This document shows positions 1 through 5,220 of a stretch of DNA of 6,117 nucleotides, one piece after another. The stretch is from Bacteroidales bacterium UBA1374. Lineage in GTDB: Bacteria > Bacteroidota > Bacteroidia > Bacteroidales > UBA932. The DNA is taken from contig DBRG01000012.1 of assembly GCA_002305545.1 (NCBI GenBank), positions 5,175 to 11,291 of the forward strand, given 5' to 3'. Numbering within the stretch: the first letter of the stretch is position 1; each line of letters starts with the position of its first letter. The position numbers were made by a program, and so were the translations under genes. The notes under the pieces are model-generated. The model worked only from the letters and a program-made list of their open reading frames with translations, searched no databases and was not told where the DNA came from.

Positions 1-387
1 TACCTGGGAGACCTCCATGTAGAGGCCATACACCTGCAATCGGGATCCAAGATTGAAACAGATGCCCCGGTTGATAACCAGGGGAAAGGCGAACTTTTTT
101 CTCCCACCGATATGTTTGCCACATCCCTGGCAGCCTGTATGATGACCATCATGGGAATCTCGGCCCGCAGCTATGGCTTTGCCATGGAAGGGGCCTATGC
201 CGAGGTGGAAAAGATCATGGCATCTTCCCCCCGCCGGGTGGGCGAAATCATCATTGACCTCTATTTCCCCGACGGAAAATCATATGGTGACCGCGAAAAA
301 AGAATCATTGAAGCTGCTGCCGCCACATGTCCTGTTGCCAATTCCGTGCATCCGGACCTGAAAAAAACAGTACGGTTTCATTACTAA
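1..387 (+). CDS. OsmC-family protein, 5' end cut by the window
   Basis: The reading frame is open from base 1 and ends in TAA at 385-387, giving 128 visible residues; only a few N-terminal residues should be missing, since OsmC/YhfA-type proteins are about 135-150 aa. The fold signature is clear. An early segment reads H-x-x-SGSKIETDAPVDNQGKGE, followed by the SPTDMFATSLAACMM motif carrying the first conserved Cys (visible residue 46). The second conserved Cys is at residue 110 in CPVANSVHP, before the closing beta strand KKTVRFHY. OsmC/Ohr proteins are cytoplasmic dimeric thiol peroxidases that reduce organic hydroperoxides with this Cys pair. The spacing and the TDAPVDNQGKGE segment look more like the YhfA-type OsmC branch, whose substrate is poorly defined, than like Ohr. 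The family is certain; the exact substrate is not. The downstream tRNA promoter overlaps the last codons. Confidence 0.9.
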   Translation, partial: YLGDLHVEAIHLQSGSKIETDAPVDNQGKGELFSPTDMFATSLAACMMTIMGISARSYGFAMEGAYAEVEKIMASSPRRVGEIIIDLYFPDGKSYGDREKRIIEAAAATCPVANSVHPDLKKTVRFHY

Positions 388-406
388 GAAAAATTAACTA
401 CATTTG
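376..406 (+). promoter_or_regulatory. Candidate Bacteroidetes-type promoter for tRNA-Leu
   Basis: TACATTTG at 399-406 fits the Bacteroidetes -7 consensus TAnnTTTG. TTTC at 376-379 is a 3-of-4 match to the -33 TTTG element, with a 19-nt spacer, inside the known 17-21 nt range. Transcription would start near 413, about 15 nt before the mature tRNA. The -33 part lies inside the end of the OsmC gene. The assignment rests on motif match and position only. Confidence 0.45.
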
Positions 407-427
407 CTGCCCCCGTTTACCAAAATT

Positions 428-511
428 GCCCGGATGGCGGAATCGGTAGACGCGCTGGTCTCAAACACCAGTGGCCGCAAGGCTGTGCCGGTTCGACCCC
501 GGCTCCGGGTA
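428..511 (+). tRNA. tRNA-Leu (anticodon CAA, reads UUG)
   Basis: This is a complete type II (long variable arm) cloverleaf. The acceptor stem is GCCCGGA (428-434) against TCCGGGT (504-510), with a G-U pair at 1:72. The anticodon stem CTGGT/ACCAG (455-459/467-471) closes the loop CTCAAAC, with CAA at 462-464. The variable arm at 472-486 contains a GCC-GCAA-GGC hairpin. The T arm is GCCGG-TTCGACC-CCGGC (487-503). A511 is the discriminator base. The next bases are CAA rather than CCA, so the 3' CCA must be added after transcription, as is common in Bacteroidetes. A long variable arm plus a CAA anticodon fits leucine and excludes serine and tyrosine. Confidence 0.96.
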
Positions 512-548
512 CAAAAAAGCAGGATTAGACGCCTGCTTTTTTTGTACC
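508..548 (+). terminator. Intrinsic terminator of tRNA-Leu
   Basis: AAAAAAGCAGG (513-523) pairs with CCTGCTTTTTTT (532-543) around an 8-nt loop at 524-531; one extra T bulges. The pairing extends outward to GGTAC/GTACC, so the stem reaches into the last bases of the tRNA. The run of seven T after the GC-rich stem is a standard Rho-independent terminator. The same hairpin, with its loop inverted, occurs at 2434-2469. Confidence 0.8.
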
Positions 549-637
549 AGTCACTTGCCACGGTTCGTGGCAAGTTCCTTTTATGATTCCTCCCCCTTCG
601 CCCCCTCCAAAGAGGGGGTTGTCGCTTCGCTCCGGAT
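509..637 (+). repeat. ~130-bp palindrome-rich repeat, copy 1
   Basis: This 129-bp segment recurs in direct orientation at 2432-2562. From base 537 on, the two copies differ at only about six positions in ~100. Three palindromes lie in order: the tRNA terminator hairpin (513-543); ACTTGCCACG/CGTGGCAAGT (553-562/566-575), a perfect 10-bp stem with a 3-nt loop; and CCCCCTC/GAGGGGG (601-607/612-618), a 7-bp stem with a 4-nt loop. The segment ends with GTCGCTTCGCTCCGGAT. It carries no credible gene. It is probably one member of a dispersed intergenic repeat family, but only two copies are visible here. Confidence 0.85.
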
Positions 638-641
638 CAAG

Positions 642-749
642 GCCCGATTCATAAAGAATCACAATAACTATAACAGAGAGTGGATGATACACGGGCTCAA
701 ATATATGTCACCACAGGAATACAGAGCAGAATATGAAAGTGAGAATTGA
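642..749 (+). pseudogene. C-terminal remnant of an IS3-family transposase (OrfB-like)
   Basis: Frame 3, ending in TGA at 747-749, encodes roughly the last 35 residues of a DDE transposase. It contains IKNHNNYNREWMIHGLKYM followed by SPQEYRAEYESEN. IS3/IS150-type OrfB proteins end in a pattern close to I-x-x-YN-x-x-R-x-x-x-x-L-K-x-MSP-x-EYR, and this segment fits it well. No catalytic core, no OrfA and no matching left part exist upstream; the homology begins just past the end of the repeat at 637. I see no clear terminal inverted repeat after the stop. The remnant is non-functional. The family call rests on one short motif. Confidence 0.5.
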
Positions 750-754
750 AATAA

Positions 755-786
755 ATTGAATACAGACAAACCAAATTGTAAGTTTG
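755..786 (+). promoter_or_regulatory. Candidate promoter of the SBP lipoprotein gene
   Basis: TAAGTTTG at 779-786 matches the Bacteroidetes -7 box TAnnTTTG. ATTG at 755-758 could serve as the -33 element with a 20-nt spacer. A start near 793 would give an AT-rich leader of about 70 nt. Motif evidence only. Confidence 0.3.
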
Positions 787-865
787 AAATTTGCAAGATT
801 AGTATTAACTTCAGCAAATGTAAAGTGTACATCTGAATTGGCTTTTTACACAAAATTTTCACTAT

Positions 866-2338
866 ATGACGGCAAAAAATCTTTTAAAATTTAAACATTT
901 TATCTTTAGGGCATCTCTGTTCTTTTTATTTCCTGTGGCTATCATTACAATAATTACCGGATGCAACAAGGAATCGGACACAGATGATTCTTATCTACTT
1001 GAATTCATTACTGAAGAGTACAAACCTTTAAATTATACAGAGAATGGTTCGTTAAAAGGGCTGGGTCCAGATTTACTTAAAGAAATTTGCATTGATCTAG
1101 GCATTTCATATTCTTCTGAAGTTCTTTCATGGGACAAAGCTTATGCAAAAGCTCTCACAAATGAACATGCCGTGTTATATTCCACTATCCTTAATGCCGA
1201 AAGAAAATCATTGTTCAAATGGGCAGGGCCATATGCTTCCCTAGACTGGAACTTTTATTCTTCATCGCAAAATCCTATTGAACTGACATCACTTGATGAA
1301 GCACGTAATGTTGCTGGTATAGGTGTTTTATCCGACTATTCAATAACACAGTATCTTATTAGCGAGGGATTTAGCAATCTTATTTATTGTGAAAATAACC
1401 AAGATGCCTTTAGTAAGCTACTTTCCGGCGAAATCACACTATTCCCTTCAGACAAGATTACAGCTGAAGCTGCGCTCACTGCAATCGGCAAATCTATTTA
1501 CGATGTTACCAACAAACTATCATTTCGCACCGATCTGGTTTACTTTGCATTTAATAATGCAGTTCCCGACAGGGTAGTTGAAAATTTCCAAAAGGAAATT
1601 GATGAATCCAAGCAAAACGGTGTTTTAAAAAAGCTTTACCAAATGTATATGCAGTCGGCTAATCCGCCCGATATAATTCAGGTTTATACAGAGCAGTATC
1701 CGCCATTAACCTACCGAAACAACATGGGAGATATCACAGGATTTGGGACTGATGTGGTTTTGGATATTATGAAAAGAAATCAATCCTATTATCCAATCCG
1801 GGTGACACTTTGGAGCAATGCCTATGAACTGGCACTACTCAATCCAAATTTCTGTCTATTCACAATGGATCGCACTGAACAGAGGGAAAATCTATTTCAA
1901 TGGGTCGGACCAATAGGGAGTAATGTTACTTACTTTTATGTCCGGGCCGATTCGGGTATCACTATCAAATCGATTAATGATGCGCGTGCCCTAAATTCTG
2001 TGGGGACTGTCAGTTCGTGGTTTTCTGATCAATATCTTAGAGGTTTGGGCTTTACTAACCTTGTAACCGGAAATGATCCTGGATTAATGACCAGTAAACT
2101 GATTAACGGAGAAATTGATGCTTTTGTGTGCACCAATATAACATTTCCTTCCATACTTAGGTCCATGAATTACCAGTATAATCAGGTGGAACCTGCATTT
2201 CAACTTATGTCCTCTGATTTTTACATTGCTTTTTCAAAAGACACTCCTACAGGCACTGTATTAAAATGGCAACAGGCACTTGATGCAGCCAGGCAGGATG
2301 GAACTTATGATGCAATATACAGGAAATGGTTTAATTAG
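866..2338 (+). CDS. Lipoprotein with two tandem SBP_bac_3 solute-binding domains
   Basis: This 490-aa protein begins with a basic, then hydrophobic, signal peptide ending in a lipobox (I-T-G-C, Cys33), so it should be lipid-anchored and face the periplasm. Two family-3 extracellular solute-binding domains follow, at about residues 42-262 and 268-490. They are recognisable as an internal duplication: EEYKPLNY is matched by EQYPPLTY, GLGPDLL by GFGTDVV, and ERKSLFKWAGP by QRENLFQWVGP. In SBP_bac_3 proteins an Arg in the last segment (here about Arg113 and Arg340) usually holds a ligand carboxylate. Such domains typically bind amino acids or similar small molecules, for uptake or sensing. No ABC permease, ATPase, kinase or cyclase gene lies beside it, so it looks like an orphan binding protein; its ligand and partner are unknown. 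The ATG at 866 is chosen because the signal peptide starts there; no Shine-Dalgarno is visible, as usual in Bacteroidetes. The gene is flanked by the two copies of the ~130-bp repeat. Confidence 0.88.
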   Translation: MTAKNLLKFKHFIFRASLFFLFPVAIITIITGCNKESDTDDSYLLEFITEEYKPLNYTENGSLKGLGPDLLKEICIDLGISYSSEVLSWDKAYAKALTNEHAVLYSTILNAERKSLFKWAGPYASLDWNFYSSSQNPIELTSLDEARNVAGIGVLSDYSITQYLISEGFSNLIYCENNQDAFSKLLSGEITLFPSDKITAEAALTAIGKSIYDVTNKLSFRTDLVYFAFNNAVPDRVVENFQKEIDESKQNGVLKKLYQMYMQSANPPDIIQVYTEQYPPLTYRNNMGDITGFGTDVVLDIMKRNQSYYPIRVTLWSNAYELALLNPNFCLFTMDRTEQRENLFQWVGPIGSNVTYFYVRADSGITIKSINDARALNSVGTVSSWFSDQYLRGLGFTNLVTGNDPGLMTSKLINGEIDAFVCTNITFPSILRSMNYQYNQVEPAFQLMSSDFYIAFSKDTPTGTVLKWQQALDAARQDGTYDAIYRKWFN

Positions 2339-2354
2339 TAATCTATTTCAACCT

Positions 2355-2370
2355 TTGACAGATATGTCAA
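2355..2370 (+). terminator. Small hairpin after the SBP gene
   Basis: TTGACA-GATA-TGTCAA is a perfect 6-bp stem with a 4-nt loop, 17 nt after the stop codon. It is not followed by a T-run, so it is a weak terminator candidate. The stronger hairpin at 2434-2469 is the more likely transcript end. Confidence 0.2.
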
Positions 2371-2431
2371 TCAAATTTCACTATCAACTCCAAATCACTC
2401 ATAAATAGTTCGGATATTTTTCCTTCTGCAT

Positions 2432-2562
2432 GTACAAAAAAAGCAGACGTCTTATCCTGCTTTTTTTGTGCCAGTCACTTGCCACGGGTCGTGGCAAGTT
2501 CCTTCTATGATTCCTCCCCCCTTCGCCCCCTCCAATGAGGGGGTTGTCGCTTCGCGCCGGAT
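2432..2562 (+). repeat. ~130-bp palindrome-rich repeat, copy 2
   Basis: This is the direct-orientation partner of 509-637, with the same three palindromes: 2434-2469, the CTTGCCACG/CGTGGCAAG stem (loop GGT), and the CCCCCTC/GAGGGGG stem. It carries only the last two or three tRNA-like bases (GTA), so it is not a duplicated tRNA end. It fills most of the 321-bp gap between the convergent SBP gene and the minus-strand operon. The reading frame that spans it on the minus strand looks like a by-product of the repeat. Confidence 0.85.
2434..2469. terminator. Bidirectional hairpin terminator between convergent genes
   Basis: ACAAAAAAAGCAG (2434-2446) and CTGCTTTTTTTGT (2457-2469) form a perfect 13-bp stem with a 10-nt loop. 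It has a T-run on both strands, so it could end the SBP transcript (+) and the minus-strand operon. The sequence AGCAGGAT-A-AGACG-T-CTGCT is read here on the minus strand, whereas copy 1 carries its near-twin on the plus strand; the loop is therefore flipped. Confidence 0.6.
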
Positions 2563-2659
2563 TACACATACTTCTCCTTTGCTCCTGATTAACAGGTGGT
2601 AACTCGTGAGCCATTTACACTTTGCTATGCAACGACCACCCTAAACATTCCTGAGACAC

Positions 2660-3037
2660 TTAGTTCATTGTTTTAATATCCTGCGTATTTGTTATTATCC
2701 TGGCTTTACCTGATTTAACCATTTCCTCATTACTTCTTCTCACTGCTCTTATTGTGTCCTTAACAACCCTGTTATAATGAGAAAGCATGTCTTCAGCATC
2801 CTGACAACAACTTATCTCCCCAATTGACAGAGACCTGATTACAGCAGTAACTGATTGTTCTGTCGCTCCAAACAGTGATGTCTGGATAGAAAGCACTGTT
2901 ATTGGAACCAGATTCTCGAGTATACGCATATCCTTCTTTTTGGTCAGGTCAAGATCACTCTCAAAGTGCAGCATTCCATTCGAATCCATGGAGACCTCCA
3001 GCATTTTCCTCATTCTCTTTTCATTTTCTTTTTTCAT
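2660..3037 (-). CDS. 125-aa protein of unknown function, downstream of the RAYT-like gene
   Basis: I do not recognise a family. The protein starts with a very basic stretch (MKKENEKRMRKM), then a short strand-like segment with acidic residues (residues 13-30). A mostly non-polar, helix-prone segment follows at about 38-72, including ENLVPITVLSIQTSLFGATE. After a Cys-Cys pair (77-78) comes a charged amphipathic helix (about 81-110, containing HYNRVVKDTIRAVRRSNEEM). There is no signal peptide and no convincing membrane segment, so it is probably cytoplasmic. Its ATG lies 41 bp after the stop of the HUH protein on the same strand, with no terminator between them, so the two genes are probably co-transcribed. 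A role as partner or regulator of the transposase-like protein is an inference from position only. The amino-acid composition looks like a real protein rather than chance translation. Confidence 0.6.
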   Translation of the reverse strand: MKKENEKRMRKMLEVSMDSNGMLHFESDLDLTKKKDMRILENLVPITVLSIQTSLFGATEQSVTAVIRSLSIGEISCCQDAEDMLSHYNRVVKDTIRAVRRSNEEMVKSGKARIITNTQDIKTMN

Positions 3038-3078
3038 GGTAATGTTGTTTTAAATATATAAATATGGCTGAGAGCCAC

Positions 3079-4038
3079 TTACGTGACTTTCGGAAATAGT
3101 GATTCTATGATTGACTCTTCCAGATTAAGAATCCTTTTAATTTGCTTATTTGATGAGTTGTATTCATAATGCATTTTCTTTGCAAGATCAATTTTAACGG
3201 TTGAAGGCAGTAAAGCAGGTTTGCTTAGATTATAGTGTTTTGAACATATCGACTTCACCGCAGAATACATTTCTTCATCGCTAAGAAATACGGAATCCTG
3301 AAGTCTTTTTGCGATTTGACTGTAAGCCTCATAATTTTTTGATAGAAGGTTGAAATAATGATGCGCATCCCTGAAGAAACACTCACCTTCTTTGATGCAG
3401 CAAAAGCTTGACGGCAAAATAATATTGTTCAATACTTCAATTCTGTCCGACATTGTCACATCCCTGCTACGGCATATACTTCTTTTATCCCTTATTGAAA
3501 GAGTATTGAAAGTTGTTGATGGCAATAATTTATAAATGGGATTATAATACAGCCAGCCTGCACCCCATAAATATGAATAGGGTGTGTATGAAGATTTCAC
3601 CAGATACCCATTTCGATTAACGTATACAATCTCATTCCGAAGGGCCTGTAAGTCAGCAATATGAATTAATGAGGCTTTAAAAGCTTTCATATCTGTTTCT
3701 GTCCCCTGAATTGTCAGGTACCTTTGCAGACGTGCCTTAAACATGTCAAACATTTCCTCACAATATTCTTTTTTTCCGGAAAGAATACTGTGAAGGTGAT
3801 TGTTCATCAATTCAAAAGTGTAGATCTTAAGCATTGGAAATCTGTCCGCACAAAATCCCATCAGGTTCATCCCAAATCCAAACTCCTCATCATTTCTGAA
3901 CAAAAGCCCTGCTAAATGGCCAGGTGTAAATAAGTGCCAAAACAGACCTGTGTTATTAAAATAATACTCACACTGGTTTTCTTTGTCGAAGAATGTACGA
4001 CTGCACGCTGCAGATGTGCCTGAAGATCCCTTTTCCAT
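3079..4038 (-). CDS. RAYT-like HUH/Y1 transposase-family protein, divergent
   Basis: The protein has 319 aa. Around residues 72-87, YTFELMNNHLHSILSG matches the HUH motif context of REP-associated tyrosine transposases (usual form MPNHVHLL), with the two metal-binding His at 81 and 83. About 55 residues later, EIVYVNRNGYLVKSS (136-150) corresponds to the usual YIHxNPVKAGLV segment, which bears the catalytic Tyr, here probably Tyr139. The C-terminal ~60 residues (KHYNL...KIDLAKKM...NKQIKRILNL) resemble the DnaA-like helix-turn-helix tail found in some Y1/RAYT proteins. Known RAYTs cut and join single-stranded DNA at REP palindromes and are usually single-copy and vertically inherited. The sequence departs from textbook RAYTs (NNHLH, no NP in the Tyr motif), so activity is uncertain. 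The ATG at 4038 is preceded by AGAGAGAAT. It leads the 125-aa gene in a probable operon, and palindromic repeats lie on both sides. Confidence 0.72.
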   Translation of the reverse strand: MEKGSSGTSAACSRTFFDKENQCEYYFNNTGLFWHLFTPGHLAGLLFRNDEEFGFGMNLMGFCADRFPMLKIYTFELMNNHLHSILSGKKEYCEEMFDMFKARLQRYLTIQGTETDMKAFKASLIHIADLQALRNEIVYVNRNGYLVKSSYTPYSYLWGAGWLYYNPIYKLLPSTTFNTLSIRDKRSICRSRDVTMSDRIEVLNNIILPSSFCCIKEGECFFRDAHHYFNLLSKNYEAYSQIAKRLQDSVFLSDEEMYSAVKSICSKHYNLSKPALLPSTVKIDLAKKMHYEYNSSNKQIKRILNLEESIIESLFPKVT

Positions 4039-4077
4039 ATTCTCTCTTACTTATCAACCCCACAATGGAAGGGCATA

Positions 4078-4085
4078 CAAATTTA
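4078..4085 (-). promoter_or_regulatory. Candidate -7 box for the RAYT-like operon
   Basis: On the minus strand this reads TAAATTTG, a match to TAnnTTTG, about 40 nt upstream of the ATG at 4038. I find no good -33 element at the right distance, so this is a weak call. AT-rich DNA makes chance matches fairly likely. Confidence 0.25.
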
Positions 4086-4321
4086 AACATTAAATCACAC
4101 GTAAAAGAATTTTAAAACAATTTTATGGCTTTTTGAAACGATTTCTTTAAAGTGAAAAGCGGTTGCGGTGACAGCATCGTGTACATCGCAAACATTCCAG
4201 CCCGTAGCTGCAAAGACGTCTTCTTTCTAAGAGGTAGCTACTCTCACATCGCTGACTTTGAGTATAGAGGTTCCATCTCTTTCTGTCATTCTGTTATCTC
4301 TTTTTGCCCCCACTGCATTGC

Positions 4322-4502
4322 ATCCACAAAACACCCCTTTTCTGTGGACAGAATGTTGTTTTTGACCAATCCATCCACAAAAACAAACCTATTTGTGGAC
4401 AAGTATGTGTTTTTTGGCCACTCATCCACAAAACACCCCTTTTCTGTGGACAGAATGTTGTTTTTGACCAATCCATCCACAAAAACAAACCTATTTGTGG
4501 AC
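4322..4502. repeat. Regular 51-bp array of four 28-bp palindromes
   Basis: Four units each read ATCCACA-N14-TGTGGAC (28 bp), at 4322-4349, 4373-4400, 4424-4451 and 4475-4502, separated by three 23-bp spacers, so the period is exactly 51 bp. Two unit types alternate. Type A has loop region AAACACCCCTTTTC; type B has AAAACAAACCTATT. Type B folds into a perfect 8-bp stem (TCCACAAA/TTTGTGGA); type A into a 6-bp stem extended by AAA/TTT past a bulged C. Spacers 1 and 3 are identical and spacer 2 is a diverged relative. The result is an exact 80-bp repeat (4321-4400 and 4423-4502) with a 102-bp period. The structure is a minisatellite of REP-like palindromes, 284 bp from the RAYT-like start codon. 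Confidence 0.93.
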
Positions 4503-4635
4503 GGATCTGTGGTCCAAGGCAAATCCGCCTGGCATATCTGTTGATCCCTGACTTTAGTTAACTGGTTGAATCCATTATTTTTGAAGCAAGTTTTCCCGGT
4601 TAATCCATAATTACCATTATAAGTTGACTTCATGG

Positions 4636-4716
4636 AGTTATCCTTGATTTATCGCAGTTATCAATAGCTTTTGGAAATTATCCTTGAATTTTGGCTGTGA
4701 TTGCATGCTTTTGGAA
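4636..4716. repeat. Approximate 40-bp tandem duplication
   Basis: TTATCCTTGA at 4638-4647 recurs at 4678-4687, and GCTTTTGGAA at 4667-4676 recurs at 4707-4716, both 40 bp apart. The bases between them are related but diverged. This looks like an old two-copy tandem duplication. No function is apparent. Confidence 0.5.
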
Positions 4717-4923
4717 GTTCTCACGGCATTGAGTTTATACGTAAGCTTTCAGGTTTTATACCTGCTGGAGGTATATTGGGGGAAGCAAGAAGCTAATATG
4801 ACTATCAAGATCATAATGCACACTTTAACAATGTGTTAAGAGGTCTTATAACGTAGCTGTTTCTTGCAGACTTCTACATGGCTTCCGGGAATATATTTGG
4901 TACTGCTGCACAGCATATTATAA

Positions 4924-4943
4924 GCGCCAAAGGCTTTTGGCGC
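4924..4943. repeat. Perfect 8-bp hairpin
   Basis: GCGCCAAA-GGCT-TTTGGCGC is a perfect stem with a 4-nt loop. A second compact palindrome, ACCGCC-G-GGCGGT, follows at 4957-4969. Neither has a T-run after it, so they are not typical terminators. Confidence 0.7.
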
Positions 4944-4989
4944 ACCGATTTGAAAGACCGCCGGGCGGTATTTGAGCTGGAATACTGAT

Positions 4990-5080
4990 CAATGGAAAGG
5001 ACGCTTCCACCGCAAGATAAGGGAAGCCTCGGCATTAAAAAAAAGCTTCCCGTTCTTGTGGTGGAAGCGAACGTTCATTG
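4990..5080. repeat. Long nested inverted repeat (possible MITE or structured RNA)
   Basis: The arms 5002-5017 and 5054-5069 pair over 16 bp with a single G-U wobble (CGCTTCCACCGCAAGA against TCTTGTGGTGGAAGCG). Inside them GGGAAGC (5021-5027) pairs with GCTTCCC (5045-5051) around a 17-nt A-rich loop. Outside them CAATG (4990-4994) pairs with CATTG (5076-5080) across a small internal loop. The overall stem covers about 90 bp. The segment GAAGCCTCGGC in the inner arm and loop recurs at 5096-5106. No gene lies in it. Confidence 0.7.
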
Positions 5081-5159
5081 TACTTAAGAAGAGTTGAAGC
5101 CTCGGCGTAAAAGAAATGCTCTCCTTTCATTATGAAGATACGACTACCAGACATTAAAG

Positions 5160-5178
5160 CCCTGGTTCATAACCAGGG
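5160..5178. terminator. Perfect 8-bp hairpin upstream of the CDF gene
   Basis: CCCTGGTT-CAT-AACCAGGG is a perfect stem with a 3-nt loop, followed by AAATTTTT. It could end a transcript entering from the left, or be a structured element before the CDF promoter. The short T-run after three A makes the terminator reading only moderate. Confidence 0.4.
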
Positions 5179-5212
5179 AAATTTTTGGGTTCCACCCATT
5201 GCTAAAAATAAC

Positions 5213-5220
5213 TACTTTTG
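5213..5220 (+). promoter_or_regulatory. Candidate -7 box for the CDF gene
   Basis: TACTTTTG matches TAnnTTTG and ends 22 nt before the ATG at 5243. The nearest TTTG upstream (5184-5187) leaves a 25-nt spacer, longer than usual, so the -33 element is doubtful. If the box is used, transcription starts close to 5227, which supports the start codon at 5243 over an in-frame ATG at 5132. Confidence 0.3.

Noticed and set aside
404..586. Plus-strand reading frame over the tRNA
   Set aside because: It runs through tRNA-Leu and its terminator; the apparent protein is translated RNA and palindrome sequence.
668..862. 64-aa minus-strand frame upstream of the lipoprotein gene
   Set aside because: It is AT-rich, overlaps the transposase remnant and the putative promoter on the other strand, and shows no family signature.
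509..2562. tRNA-Leu attachment site (attL/attR) of an integrative element
   Set aside because: The repeats share only two or three bases of the tRNA end, no integrase lies between them, and the shared part is mostly a palindromic intergenic repeat.
2399..2614. 71-aa minus-strand reading frame
   Set aside because: It lies almost wholly in repeat copy 2. Its KSRIRRLLFLY segment also appears in the plus-strand frame at 404-586 only because the hairpin is inverted.
4322..4502. CRISPR array
   Set aside because: The 28-bp units and 23-bp spacers have CRISPR-like sizes, but the units are of two alternating types, the spacers are copies of each other, there are only four units, and no cas gene is present.
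4322..4502. Chromosome or plasmid replication origin with DnaA boxes
   Set aside because: The half-sites share the TCCACA core, but none is a perfect TTATCCACA. No dnaA, dnaN, rep or par gene and no defined AT-rich unwinding region is seen. Kept only as a binding hypothesis.
4878..4988. 36-aa frame starting MASGNIFGTAAQHIISAKG
   Set aside because: It has protein-like composition, but it is short, spans two perfect palindromes and has no recognised family. It may be a relic of a gene, but there is not enough to call it.
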